A stretch of 43,840 nucleotides of DNA from NCBI GenBank assembly GCA_022824025.1, contig JAJEBF010000058.1, forward strand, positions 1-43,840, written 5' to 3'. A program made the position numbers and the translations under genes. Below the pieces are notes generated by a model. It ran no database searches and was not told the origin of the DNA. It saw only the letters and a list, made by a program, of their open reading frames with translations. This stretch comes from Caldilineaceae bacterium (GTDB taxonomy: Bacteria > Chloroflexota > Anaerolineae > Caldilineales > Caldilineaceae). Shown here piece by piece: positions 8,972 to 17,507 of this stretch (position 1 is its first letter; the number at the start of each line of letters is the position of its first letter).

Positions 8972-9964
8972 ATGAGTGAAAGCAGCGAGACAGTTTCGAA
9001 CGAAAGTCTGAGAGAGGAGCTTGCGGGAGAGAGCGCGCTTCAAACGAGGTCGCTCTGGAAGGATGCAGTCGGCCGTTTACTGCGAAATCGTCTTTCCGTC
9101 ATCGGCCTCATCATCACCCTCTTTCTGCTGGTCGGGGCCCTTTTCGGCCCTTACATTGCCCCCTACTCCTATACCGAACAAGATCTGCTGAATGTGGCCA
9201 AAATGCCCAGCCCGGATCACTGGCTGGGCACTGATGAAATCGGTAGAGACCTCTTCAGCAGGGTGCTATGGGGAGCTCGCACGGCCACGCTTGTCGCAAT
9301 CTTCACTACATTCATTAGCGTGATCATTGGCGTCGTCGTCGGCGCAATCGCCGGCTACGGCGGCCCGCTGGCCGACAACATTACAGGTCGAATCATAGAC
9401 ATCGTGATGTCGGTTCCGGGCCTGCTCCTGGCGGCCCTAATCGCCGTGTCGATCAAAGAGCCGGTTGTAACGTGGGCCGAGAACATCTACGATACAACGG
9501 GCTTCCCGCTTTTCGCCGACACAACCTGGCTCGACCTCCTGGTCGTTTTCGGTGGCCTTGCCTTCGTCTCCTGGCCCGGCTACGCCCGCTTGATCCGGGG
9601 CCAGATCTTCTCTTTGCGCGAGGAACAGTATATCGAAGCGGCGAAGTCTGTCGGGGTCTCGGAACTGAAGATCGCGCTGCGGCACCTGCTGCCCAACGCA
9701 ATCGGACCGGTTATCGTGACCTTGACGTTCAGCTTCTCCAGCGCGATGGTCCTGGAGTCTTCGCTCAGCTACCTGGGCATCGGCGTCCAGCCGCCCCAAG
9801 CGAGTTGGGGAAACATGATCGCTTCCAATATCGGCAGCTGGTCGTACCGCCCCTGGCTTGTGGCCGTCCCGGCATTGACCCTGGCGATCGTCACACTGGG
9901 CATCAACTTCCTGGGCGACGGGCTCAACGACGCTCTCAACCCCCGGTCAAAACGCTCTATCTGA
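8972..9964 (+). CDS. ABC transporter permease, DppC/OppC type
   Basis: This 330-residue permease has a polar N-terminal tail of about 30 residues, a first membrane helix (LSVIGLIITLFLLVGALFGP), the DppC signature HWLGTDEIGRDLFSRVLWGAR, and the coupling loop EEQYIEAAKSVGVSELKIALRHLLP. It ends with FLGDGLNDALNPR. It forms a heterodimer with the DppB-type protein encoded 89 bases upstream. The ATG at 8972 is chosen over an overlapping TTG at 8969 because CCAGGA lies at a better distance. The gap before the next gene contains a modest hairpin. Confidence 0.92.
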   Translation: MSESSETVSNESLREELAGESALQTRSLWKDAVGRLLRNRLSVIGLIITLFLLVGALFGPYIAPYSYTEQDLLNVAKMPSPDHWLGTDEIGRDLFSRVLWGARTATLVAIFTTFISVIIGVVVGAIAGYGGPLADNITGRIIDIVMSVPGLLLAALIAVSIKEPVVTWAENIYDTTGFPLFADTTWLDLLVVFGGLAFVSWPGYARLIRGQIFSLREEQYIEAAKSVGVSELKIALRHLLPNAIGPVIVTLTFSFSSAMVLESSLSYLGIGVQPPQASWGNMIASNIGSWSYRPWLVAVPALTLAIVTLGINFLGDGLNDALNPRSKRSI

Positions 9965-9979
9965 AAGGCGCTGGTCGCT

Positions 9980-10017
9980 GCAGGCCGGCGGCACAGGATG
10001 GCTGGCGGACGGCCTGC
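9980..10017 (+). other. Intergenic inverted repeat after the permease pair
   Basis: GCAGGCCG (9980-9987) can pair with CGGCCTGC (10010-10017), giving an 8-bp stem with a 22-nt loop and no T tract. It may mark an mRNA end between the transporter genes and the oxidoreductase genes, but it is only suggestive. Confidence 0.35.
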
Positions 10018-10117
10018 GCCACGCTTCTCACCACTCCTATCGCTGCCAAGCTCCCACATAACAGGGTAGGAATAAATCCCGACGACAGTCTAAGACACAG
10101 TATGACAAGGAGTCACC

Positions 10118-11146
10118 ATGTCAGATGAAAAGCTGCGCGCGGCCGTAATCGGCGGCGGCCTGGGCGGTTCCCATGGGTACGCCTATGCACGTGCGCCAGA
10201 GTACGACCTGGTTGCGATCTGCGACCTCAATCCGGAAGTATTCCCGCGCTTCTACGAACGCGCCGAAATACCCCCCGGAAGCATTAACGAGTACACCAAC
10301 TACCATGAAATGTTCGAGAAGGAGCGGCTGGATGTGGTGTCGGTGGCCACGCCGGACCATCTGCACGCTGACCCGGTGTGTGACGCGTCAAATGCCGGCA
10401 TCCGCGGCGTGATCTGCGAAAAGCCACTGACAACGACGATCAAGGACGCCGACCGCATCATTGAAACGATCGAAGCCAATGGCACAAAGATGTCGGTGGA
10501 CCACACGCGCAGCTGGATACCGTCATATCAGGCGGTGAAGCAGGCGGTTCTGGACGGTGAGATCGGCGGGCTCACGCGCATCGTGGCGCATATGGGCGGC
10601 CGCCGCTCGATGCTCTTCCGAAACGGCACGCATCTGATCGACGGTGTCTGCTTCTTTGCCAACGCGTCGCCGGTCTGGGTCATTGCGGCCCATGAGCAGG
10701 GCTTTGAGGACTATGGGCCGGTGTACGATGGCAAGGGCGGCAAGGATCCGCAGTACGATCCGGGCTCAACCATTATCATCGAATTCGCCAATGGCGTTCG
10801 CGGGATCGTGAACAGCGCCAAACTGACGCCCCAACTTTTTGAGTATGACCTGCAGGGCCCGAACGGCCGTTTCTGGCTTACGGACAAGCACTGCACGGCC
10901 TGGAAAACGGAGCAACGCGAAGGCAGGCCCGTTCAGGTTACGCCGCCTTCGGGCAGGAGTTACATCGATCCTTTCGGCGCGAACCTGATCCCGGCGGTCC
11001 AGGAGATGGCCAATATGGTCCTGCATGACGCGCCCAGCAGCTCCTCCCCCTACAGGGGCAGGGAGTCCTTGGAGATTATGCTGGCGGCCCTGATTTCTCA
11101 GACCCGGGGCAGCGCCAAGATCGAACTGCCCCTGCCGCGCGATTGA
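10118..11146 (+). CDS. Gfo/Idh/MocA-family NAD(P)-dependent oxidoreductase
   Basis: This 342-residue cytoplasmic protein has an N-terminal Rossmann fold with the dinucleotide motif VIGGGLGG (residues 10-17), an acidic CDLNPE after strand 2, and the family Lys in CEKPLTT (101-103). GTHLID (residues 171-175) carries the usual catalytic-site His. Family members oxidise or reduce a hydroxyl or keto group of sugars, cyclitols and derivatives. An AAGGAGT site 7 bases before the ATG sets the start. It overlaps or abuts a second member of the same family, suggesting sequential steps or a shared substrate. Which sugar is used cannot be told. No signal peptide. Confidence 0.9.
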   Translation: MSDEKLRAAVIGGGLGGSHGYAYARAPEYDLVAICDLNPEVFPRFYERAEIPPGSINEYTNYHEMFEKERLDVVSVATPDHLHADPVCDASNAGIRGVICEKPLTTTIKDADRIIETIEANGTKMSVDHTRSWIPSYQAVKQAVLDGEIGGLTRIVAHMGGRRSMLFRNGTHLIDGVCFFANASPVWVIAAHEQGFEDYGPVYDGKGGKDPQYDPGSTIIIEFANGVRGIVNSAKLTPQLFEYDLQGPNGRFWLTDKHCTAWKTEQREGRPVQVTPPSGRSYIDPFGANLIPAVQEMANMVLHDAPSSSSPYRGRESLEIMLAALISQTRGSAKIELPLPRD

Positions 11147-11157
11147 GCAAGGGTACG

Positions 11158-12258
11158 ATGCCAAACGACAGGAAACTGGTAGTCGGCGCCATATCCTCCC
11201 ACGGCCACGAACTCGGACACGTCAGCGTGCTGGAACAGCTGGACGAGGTCGGGGAGATCCATGTCTGCGCCGCGACCGACCTGGTCAATGTGGAAGACCT
11301 GGCCGGCGAGTCCTCACGCGTAGTCGGCAAGTATACCGACGTGGATGCGCTGTTGAATCGCACCGATCTTGACGCTGTGATCATGTGCGCACGCCCCGAT
11401 CACGCGCCCTCAATAATGGAAAAGGTCGTCAGCGCCGGCCAGCCCGTCCTCTATGATAAGCCGGCCTCGACGCGGTCTGAGGACTTGCGCAAGGTCGCCG
11501 AACTCGCCCGCAAAAAGGGCCTGACGGCTGGGGCGATGCTCCAGTGGCGCTACCACCCCATGACCCTCAGCCTCAAGCGCGCTCTGGCCGCGGGCGCTCT
11601 CGGCGATGTGATGACCATTGAGGGCAAAATGCTGAACGGCCTGCTGCTGTACCGGGATACCTCCACCTATTCGTTCGATCCTGAAAAGGCCGGACATGGC
11701 ATTCTTTCCTGGCTCGGCTGCCACTGCCTTGATCTGATCCTCTATCTGATGCAGGAAAGAGTCGTTGAAGTGATGGCGATGGTGGGCAACCTCAACCCGG
11801 AAAAAGTCGCAGTCGAAGATACCGGGTTCCTGCTACTCAAGTTCGAGAGCGGCCGCATGGGTTCCTTCCAGGCCGGCTACCATCTCCGCGGCGGCAAGGC
11901 GACCTACGACTTCTACGTGGGCATGCGCGGGACGGAAGGCTTCGCGATCCTGCCCTATCTGGAGCCGCAGAAGGAGACGTCCGGAGGCAGCGAAGTCCAG
12001 CATACTTCAACCTACTCTCTTTTCAGCGAAGCACGCGGCTGGTACACCGGAGGCGTGCGCAAGGAACGCTTTGCGATACCCCATTCGCCGGTCTACGGCG
12101 GGGTCATGGCGGAGGCGCTGTTCCGCGATTTCTTCGAGGCTGCGCAAAGCGGGGCGCCGGCGCCGGCGCCAATCGAGGATTCGGTGCATATGCTGGAGAT
12201 TATCGAGGCAGCCAAGGCGTCTTCGGCTAGCGGACGCGCCGTGAGCATTCCAGCCTAA
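11158..12258 (+). CDS. Gfo/Idh/MocA-family oxidoreductase with altered nucleotide loop
   Basis: This 366-residue protein from the ATG at 11158 has the Gfo/Idh/MocA layout: the N-terminal nucleotide domain, DKP at 100-102 in place of EKP, MLQWRYHP after it, and the C-terminal sheet domain with LSWLGCHCLDLILYLM, whose His fits the active site. The usual GxGxxG loop is replaced by SSHGHELGH (residues 13-21), which is unusual for an NAD(P) binder. A TTG at 11143 overlaps the stop of the previous gene by TTGA and is an alternative start adding five residues. It is translationally close to the preceding gene. It may use the cofactor differently or work as a partner of its neighbour. Confidence 0.85.
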   Translation: MPNDRKLVVGAISSHGHELGHVSVLEQLDEVGEIHVCAATDLVNVEDLAGESSRVVGKYTDVDALLNRTDLDAVIMCARPDHAPSIMEKVVSAGQPVLYDKPASTRSEDLRKVAELARKKGLTAGAMLQWRYHPMTLSLKRALAAGALGDVMTIEGKMLNGLLLYRDTSTYSFDPEKAGHGILSWLGCHCLDLILYLMQERVVEVMAMVGNLNPEKVAVEDTGFLLLKFESGRMGSFQAGYHLRGGKATYDFYVGMRGTEGFAILPYLEPQKETSGGSEVQHTSTYSLFSEARGWYTGGVRKERFAIPHSPVYGGVMAEALFRDFFEAAQSGAPAPAPIEDSVHMLEIIEAAKASSASGRAVSIPA

Positions 12259-12278
12259 CCGGTCAAGGGAAATGCAGG

Positions 12279-12992
12279 ATGAGCAGTTTAACCTACCGCG
12301 AAACGTTCGAGAATGGACCAGGCGGGTGGATTGCCTGGCTGGGGCCGAATCAGCCGGCGCCAGCGGTTGTTGAGGACGGGGCGCTGGTCTCACGCAGCCC
12401 TTGGGGCATCGACTCCAACCATGCCCCGCCCGGCGGGGGCTATCTTCATCTCCTGTTCATATTGCATACCGCCCACCAGCCCAACCCAGGTGAAAGCTAT
12501 GCGCCTCTTCTGGGGGGCAACCGCTTTATTGAAGAGGGCTACCCGCGTGACTTTCGCAACGCCCGCCTTACTTTGCGCCTGAAGGGTGAAGTCGACCTGC
12601 AGGGGGCAGAGTTGCGGTTGCACTGTCAGTCGCGCGTGGGTGAGAAGGCGATCAACTTCGTGATGACATCGCGATCCTTCGAGGTGACGCCGGACTGGTC
12701 GGAGCAGACGATCACGCTGACCCCTGACCCGGAGCAGTGGCTCTGCCTGGGAGCCCGTCACGATCTGACCGATGTGTACGGCTGGGGCGACATTGAGAGC
12801 GTGTTGCGGGACGTAAACATCGACATTATCCTTCTGTTGCACCCTCTGCATATCGTGCCGCTGGAACACCAACAGGATGGCCCTCACGCTGGACGCGCCG
12901 ACATCGATTATGAGGCGGACAGGCGGTACCTTCCCCAGGGGGAAATCCGATTGGGCGAGGTGAGAATCGAGTTCAGCGATTGTTTGGCATAG
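12279..12992 (+). CDS. Unrecognised protein, probable beta-sandwich (lectin or laminin-G-like)
   Basis: This is a 237-residue protein with no signal peptide or membrane segment. The start (TYRETFENGPGGWIAW) resembles beta-sandwich proteins that begin with a 'FENGPGGW' strand, and the alternating pattern (ARLTLRLKGEVDLQGAELRLHCQ, IRLGEVRIEF) suggests mostly beta structure, as in concanavalin-A-like or carbohydrate-binding folds. I cannot name a family. It ends the first operon, 20 bases after the oxidoreductase gene, so its role is presumably tied to the imported compound. A promoter begins about 47 bases after its stop. It may be a cytoplasmic sugar-binding or isomerase-like protein, which is a guess. 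Confidence 0.65.
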   Translation: MSSLTYRETFENGPGGWIAWLGPNQPAPAVVEDGALVSRSPWGIDSNHAPPGGGYLHLLFILHTAHQPNPGESYAPLLGGNRFIEEGYPRDFRNARLTLRLKGEVDLQGAELRLHCQSRVGEKAINFVMTSRSFEVTPDWSEQTITLTPDPEQWLCLGARHDLTDVYGWGDIESVLRDVNIDIILLLHPLHIVPLEHQQDGPHAGRADIDYEADRRYLPQGEIRLGEVRIEFSDCLA

Positions 12993-13039
12993 CCTCTTCG
13001 CAGGCCAGAAGGACCGGAAATGGGAACAATTGGAAGGCG

Positions 13040-13068
13040 TTGACACGTCCTGATCGCCGTGCTACACT
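13040..13068 (+). promoter_or_regulatory. Sigma-70-type promoter of the second importer operon
   Basis: TTGACA at 13040-13045 and TACACT at 13063-13068 are spaced by 17 bases. The predicted leader before the next binding-protein start at 13633 is about 555 nt, which is unusually long. The gap 12993-13632 otherwise has no long gene, but it holds a nested inverted-repeat structure and a short leader ORF, listed separately. Confidence 0.75.
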
Positions 13069-13270
13069 GCGGCCACTGACGGCAAGGGCAGGGCCTGCCA
13101 CAGTCAGACGTGACAGAAAATCTCAGTTACAGTTGGCCGGTGGACCGGATGTCAGGCCAGCCTGCTTCGCAGGGGGCGTTGAATGGCGTGCGAAGTCGGA
13201 CGGGCGCTCGGTTGGCATTCGGCGCTGCTGCCCAAGTTGGATCACCCCGTGGGGCGGGAACTTCGATCTG

Positions 13271-13354
13271 GGTTCAGCTTGAATTTCAATTGGGCCCCGC
13301 GGCAACGTGGCCACTCAATTGGCGCGGCTGAGGTTGCAAGAGGCAGGCTGAACC
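13271..13354 (+). other. Candidate structured leader RNA element
   Basis: An outer perfect 8-bp stem pairs GGTTCAGC (13271-13278) with GCTGAACC (13347-13354). Inside it, CAATTGGGCC (13287-13296) pairs with GGCC-ACT-CAATTG (13309-13321), a 10-bp stem with a 3-nt bulge. The nested arrangement within a 555-nt untranslated leader suggests a folded regulatory RNA. It fits no riboswitch class I know. The assignment is from hand pairing only. Confidence 0.4.
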
Positions 13355-13516
13355 TGAATGCAGGAGTTCCCGGATAGCGCCTGACCTGAAGTGGTGAACT
13401 GCAGAGCGTTCAATGCTCTTTGACTGCGAAAACAGAGATGGTTTTAGGCGGCGCGAAATGCGAGCTGCGCGGTCGTTCCAAGGTCGATCTTCGGAGGAGA
13501 GCGGAAAAGGAGGAAT

Positions 13517-13573
13517 ATGCCGGGTGTCAAGAGACGGGGCCTGACGCATTCTCGGTCGATGGGAACGCGGTGA
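13517..13573 (+). CDS. Possible 18-residue leader peptide upstream of the fourth binding protein
   Basis: An ATG at 13517 is preceded directly by an exceptionally strong ribosome site, AAAAGGAGGAAT, better than that of the downstream lipoprotein gene. It encodes MPGVKRRGLTHSRSMGTR, rich in basic residues, and stops at TGA 13571-13573. Right at the stop, GGGAACGC-GGTGA-GCGCCC can form a bulged stem followed by TTTTTT (to about 13583), reminiscent of an attenuator. The real gene starts 60 bases later. This may be a translated leader that couples ribosome progress to readthrough, or a chance ORF. Confidence 0.4.
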   Translation: MPGVKRRGLTHSRSMGTR

Positions 13574-13632
13574 GCGCCCTTTTTTCAAGCTACCTCTCCA
13601 ACATGCTATTTCACCCAAATGGAGTCAATGCA

Positions 13633-15345
13633 ATGACAAAGTCAAGATTTTCCCGTCGTGATTTTCTCGGCATTTCGGCGACGACGGCCGCCGGCGTTCT
13701 TTTGACCGCATGCGCGCCGGCTGTTGCGCCGAGCGATGAGGGCGCAGCCGAAGCGATGGCCGAGGCCACAGCGGCTCCGGCAGAGGAGTCAGCCGCGATG
13801 GAGGACGGCGGCACGATGACCTTCGCCACAGGATCCCCGTGGGGAACGTACAGCCCCTTCCGCCCAACTTACCAGTATGGCTACAGCAGCAACACGCCGG
13901 CGATGTTGACGCATAGCCGCCTGTTTGACCTCGATCGCAACAACGATACACACCCGAACCTGGCGCTCGAGTGGGACATCTCTGACGATGCCACGACCTA
14001 TACTTTCAAACTTCGCGAGGACGCCAAATGGCATGACGGCGAACCGGTGACAGCGAACGATGTGGTGGAAACCGTCCGATTCATCATGACGCAGGCCACG
14101 AACATCAATCCCCAGCGTTGGATCAGCAGCCTTGAGGGCGGCCAGGACTTCTACGATGGCGTTTCGGATGAGCTGCCGGGGGCGTACGCGCCCGATGACC
14201 ACACGGTCGTGTTCCAGTTGGTGGAGACCAATGTAGGCTGGCATCTGTCGGCCACCACAGATCTGCAGATTCTGCCGGCGCATATCTTCAACAGCGTAGC
14301 GCCCGAAGATATTGTCGAACACCACGCGCCTGCCTGGTACACGCCTGAACTGAATATTGGCTCGGGGCCGTTCAAGTTCGTCCGCGCCGAGCGCGATCAG
14401 TTTGTGGAATTGGTACGCAATGAGGACTACCACGGCGGCGCGCCCAAGCTTGAACGCATTATTTTCAAGAACTTCGGCGCTGCCGATACGCAGTTCATCG
14501 CGCTGCAGAAGGGCGAGTTGGACGTCTGGAATGTACCGCAGGACTTCTACGAACAGGCGCTGGAACTGGACAATGTCAATGTCCACCTGGTCAACCGCAA
14601 CTACATTCGCGTCTTCCTGCTCAACTACGAATCACCAATCCTGGCAGACAAGCGCGTGCGGCAGGCCCTCGCCTACGCAATCGACCGCGAAGGGATTTGC
14701 GAAGGTCTCTACTCAGGACTCTGTGTGCCGTACAACTCCTACATGGAGATGCGGCCCTGGTTGGCGCCGGACCTGAACCAGTACGAGTATAATCCCGAGC
14801 GGTCGATGGAGCTTTTGGCCGAGGCTGAAGCGGACGGCGCCTGGGACCCGGACAACGTGCTGCGGGTAAACTGGTACTATAACGATGCTTTGCATCAGGA
14901 TATCATGGCGGCGATCCAGCAGAACCTGGCCGCGGTCGGCGTGCAGACGCAGTTGCAGTATCTGGAAGGGACTTCGGTCGGCGCAGTTCAGGAAGCCTGC
15001 GAATTCGAGATGTTGTATCAGGGTTGGGGTTTCTCCTTCCCGGAACAGTACAATTCGTTCTTCACGGATGCGGAACGCTGCCGTACGCCGTGGGGTGACG
15101 CCGACGCGCAGTCACTCTTCAATCAGACGGCGACAATGGTCGACCTGGACGAACGGATGGCGATTCACACACAGATTCAGCAGCGGCTGAACGACGAACT
15201 GCCGATGATGCCGTTCCTGCAGTTTATCGGCCCGGTGGCGGTGAACAAGCGGGTCAGCGGCTTCAACGAGGATGCCCTGTGGAACCGGTACTATCCCTGG
15301 AGCAACGGCTACGCAAACGCGGTGAACTGGTCCGTATCGGGCTAA
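13633..15345 (+). CDS. ABC transporter substrate-binding lipoprotein, family 5, with Tat-type signal
   Basis: This is a 570-residue protein. Its N-terminus has a twin-arginine motif, SRRDFLG (residues 7-13), then a hydrophobic stretch and lipobox LTAC with Cys at 27, so it is probably exported folded by Tat and then lipidated, unlike the three Sec-type paralogs upstream. The mature domain is family 5: ALEWDISDDATTYTFKLREDAKWHDGEPVTAND, SGPFKFVRAERD, RVRQALAYAIDREGI. It is only distantly related to the other four in the window. GGAG at 13621 fixes the ATG at 13633; the frame is open upstream for about 70 codons but without a good start. It heads the second importer operon. Confidence 0.93.
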   Translation: MTKSRFSRRDFLGISATTAAGVLLTACAPAVAPSDEGAAEAMAEATAAPAEESAAMEDGGTMTFATGSPWGTYSPFRPTYQYGYSSNTPAMLTHSRLFDLDRNNDTHPNLALEWDISDDATTYTFKLREDAKWHDGEPVTANDVVETVRFIMTQATNINPQRWISSLEGGQDFYDGVSDELPGAYAPDDHTVVFQLVETNVGWHLSATTDLQILPAHIFNSVAPEDIVEHHAPAWYTPELNIGSGPFKFVRAERDQFVELVRNEDYHGGAPKLERIIFKNFGAADTQFIALQKGELDVWNVPQDFYEQALELDNVNVHLVNRNYIRVFLLNYESPILADKRVRQALAYAIDREGICEGLYSGLCVPYNSYMEMRPWLAPDLNQYEYNPERSMELLAEAEADGAWDPDNVLRVNWYYNDALHQDIMAAIQQNLAAVGVQTQLQYLEGTSVGAVQEACEFEMLYQGWGFSFPEQYNSFFTDAERCRTPWGDADAQSLFNQTATMVDLDERMAIHTQIQQRLNDELPMMPFLQFIGPVAVNKRVSGFNEDALWNRYYPWSNGYANAVNWSVSG

Positions 15346-15362
15346 GAATTCCTTGAAATCAG

Positions 15363-15405
15363 CGAGGGGAGAGGAACCTGTCGTTTTCTCCCTCCTCTCT
15401 CCTCG
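15363..15405 (+). other. Hairpin between binding-protein gene and permease gene (second operon)
   Basis: CGAGGGGAGAGG (15363-15374) pairs with CCTCTCTCCTCG (15394-15405) over 12 positions with one G-U pair and a 19-nt loop. It lies 17 bases after the lipoprotein stop. It probably stabilises the upstream mRNA or attenuates permease expression, as at the other two junctions. Confidence 0.6.
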
Positions 15406-15438
15406 TCTCTCCTCCCTAACCCATAGTGGGGCGTAGTC

Positions 15439-16401
15439 TTGCGAACCTACATCTTGCGCCGCCTGGCGATCTCCATACCTATTCTCCTTGGTCTGACCAT
15501 CGTCACATTCATTTTGACCGAATTGATGCCGGGCGATTTTGTCGACGCCCTGATTCCCACAACCGCAATTGTAAATTTCAGCCCAGAACAGCTGGAGGCG
15601 ATGCGGGAAAATTATGGCCTGAACAAGCCGCCGTGGATACGTTACCTGATCTGGTTGCGAGAACTGGCCAAGGGGAACATGGGTGAATCGCTTGCATCGG
15701 GGGCGCCGGTGCGCGACGAGATCCTGGAAAGGCTGCCAGCAACACTTCAACTGACGGCGACCTCGTTATTGTTCGGCGTTGTTTTTGGCGCGGGCCTGGG
15801 TATCCTCTCCGCGGTCAAGCAGTATACCTGGGTAGACCAGTTCCTCACCCTTTTGGGCTTTTTCTGGATTTCTACGCCAGGATTTGTCTTTGCAATCGGA
15901 TTTATATTCCTGTTTTCGCTCAAGTTAAACATTTTTCCCACCTCCGGCATCTATAACTATGGTGAAGAGGCCACGTTTTGGAACAGGATTCACCACATGA
16001 TCCTGCCGGCGGTTGTGTTGGGTCTGGGCAGCATGGCCAGCTTCATGCGCTATTCCCGCAGCAGCCTGCTGGATGTCATCAAGCAGGATTATGTAACAGT
16101 GGCGCGCGCCAAGGGGCTGGCGGAGAGAGCCATTCTGCTGGGACACGCGCTGCGCAACGCGCTCATCCCCTTGATCACGATAATCAGTCTGGACATTCCC
16201 TTCCTGATCGGCGGCACAGTGATTATTGAACACATCTTTGCCTGGCCGGGGATGGGCACCTACAGCTTGTCGGCGATCTTTTTCCGCGATTATCCGGTCA
16301 TCATGGCGGTCAATTTCATGGTGGCGCTGGTCGTCTTGATGAGTAACCTGCTGGCCGACATCACGTATGCATTTGCCGACCCGCGCATACGGTACGAGTA
16401 G
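15439..16401 (+). CDS. ABC transporter permease, DppB/OppB type (TTG start)
   Basis: This 320-residue membrane protein starts with the DppB pattern RTYILRRLAISIPILLGLTIVTF. It includes MPGDFVDALIP, the coupling loop DYVTVARAKGLAERAILLGHALRNALIPL, and ends in ADITYAFADPRIRYE. About six membrane segments are evident. An in-frame TAG at 15424 leaves TTG at 15439 as the only sensible start; GGGGCG precedes it at about 8 bases. With the next gene it forms the channel for the Tat-type binding protein. Confidence 0.92.
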   Translation: MRTYILRRLAISIPILLGLTIVTFILTELMPGDFVDALIPTTAIVNFSPEQLEAMRENYGLNKPPWIRYLIWLRELAKGNMGESLASGAPVRDEILERLPATLQLTATSLLFGVVFGAGLGILSAVKQYTWVDQFLTLLGFFWISTPGFVFAIGFIFLFSLKLNIFPTSGIYNYGEEATFWNRIHHMILPAVVLGLGSMASFMRYSRSSLLDVIKQDYVTVARAKGLAERAILLGHALRNALIPLITIISLDIPFLIGGTVIIEHIFAWPGMGTYSLSAIFFRDYPVIMAVNFMVALVVLMSNLLADITYAFADPRIRYE

Positions 16402-16520
16402 CGTGTTGAAGAAGCGCTGACCAGAATTCCAACGGTTGCCCCCAGACGTTTGCAGTCGTCCCAATGCTCTTGGGGAGCTCGGGGCGGTCTTAGCCGAGAA
16501 TACAACGGAGCGTACAAGCA

Positions 16521-17414
16521 GTGGCGTCCGCTGATCTTTCCGACGACCTCCAAGCGCCGCGAGGCGATTCGGCGCAGTTTCGATTCTGGCGCAGATTGAC
16601 GCGGCACAAACTGGGCATGGTCGGGTTGGGCATGTTGGTGATACTTGTGATCGCAGCGGTCTTCGCTCCCATCGTCGCCGGCGCCGACCCGGTGGTGATG
16701 GACCTGAAGCTGAAGAACAAGCCGCCCAGCGCCGAGCACATTTTGGGCACCGACGCAATCGGCCGGGATGTGTGGGCGCGGCTGGTTTATGGGGCGCGCG
16801 TATCGCTCTCGGTCGGGCTCGTTGCGGTAGGCATCTACACCTCGATCGCGCTGGTGCTGGGCAGCGTGTCTGGATACGTAGGCGGCCCCGTCGACAATAT
16901 CATCATGCGCTTCACCGACATCATCATGTGTTTCCCCACTTTTCTGTTAATCCTCACCGTTGCCGCGGTTCTGCCGCCTAACATCTTCAATATCATGGTG
17001 ATCATCGGCGTCTTTGGCTGGCCGGGGATGACACGCCTGATCCGCGGCCAGTTCCTCAGCTTACGCGGGCAGGACTTCGTCATCGCGGCCGTGGCGATCG
17101 GCGTGCCGACGCGCCGGATCATCTTCCGGCACATATTGCCCAATGTGGTGGGCCCGGTCGTTGTTGCGGCCACATTGGGTTTGGCTGGCGCCATTCTGAC
17201 CGAGTCGAGTCTCAGTTTTCTGGGCCTGGGCGTACAACAGCCGACGCCAAGCTGGGGTCAGACGCTGACGACGGCCATGCAGCTTCCCATACTGGAAAAC
17301 ATGCCGTGGCGGTGGCTGCCGTCAGCAGTCGCAATCGCGTTTGCGGTGCTGTCGATGAACTTCTTTGGCGATGCTTTGCGCGATGCATTTGACCCGCGCC
17401 AAAACCTGGATTGA
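16521..17414 (+). CDS. ABC transporter permease, DppC/OppC type (GTG start)
   Basis: This 297-residue permease has the DppC signature AEHILGTDAIGRDVWARLVYGARVSL near residue 75, an extracellular loop, the coupling segment GQDFVIAAVAIGVPTRRIIFRHILPNVVGP, and the C-terminal FFGDALRDAFDPR. The start is GTG at 16521, with CGGAG about 10 bases upstream. No ATPase gene follows; instead two propeller genes come next. The 119 bases between it and the DppB gene contain nothing I recognise. Confidence 0.92.
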   Translation: MASADLSDDLQAPRGDSAQFRFWRRLTRHKLGMVGLGMLVILVIAAVFAPIVAGADPVVMDLKLKNKPPSAEHILGTDAIGRDVWARLVYGARVSLSVGLVAVGIYTSIALVLGSVSGYVGGPVDNIIMRFTDIIMCFPTFLLILTVAAVLPPNIFNIMVIIGVFGWPGMTRLIRGQFLSLRGQDFVIAAVAIGVPTRRIIFRHILPNVVGPVVVAATLGLAGAILTESSLSFLGLGVQQPTPSWGQTLTTAMQLPILENMPWRWLPSAVAIAFAVLSMNFFGDALRDAFDPRQNLD

Positions 17415-17507
17415 ACTCCCACGGGCGCCCGGCCTTTCCTCTTTAGCCTGCGAGGCAGAGCGATCTTCCACCCCCTTTTGATACACACTCTCGTCTGAGA
17501 GAATACG

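Noticed and set aside
12980..13282. Open frames in the leader of the second importer operon
   Set aside because: No ribosome sites, basic random composition, and they span a good promoter; only the 18-codon ORF at 13517 has a strong site.
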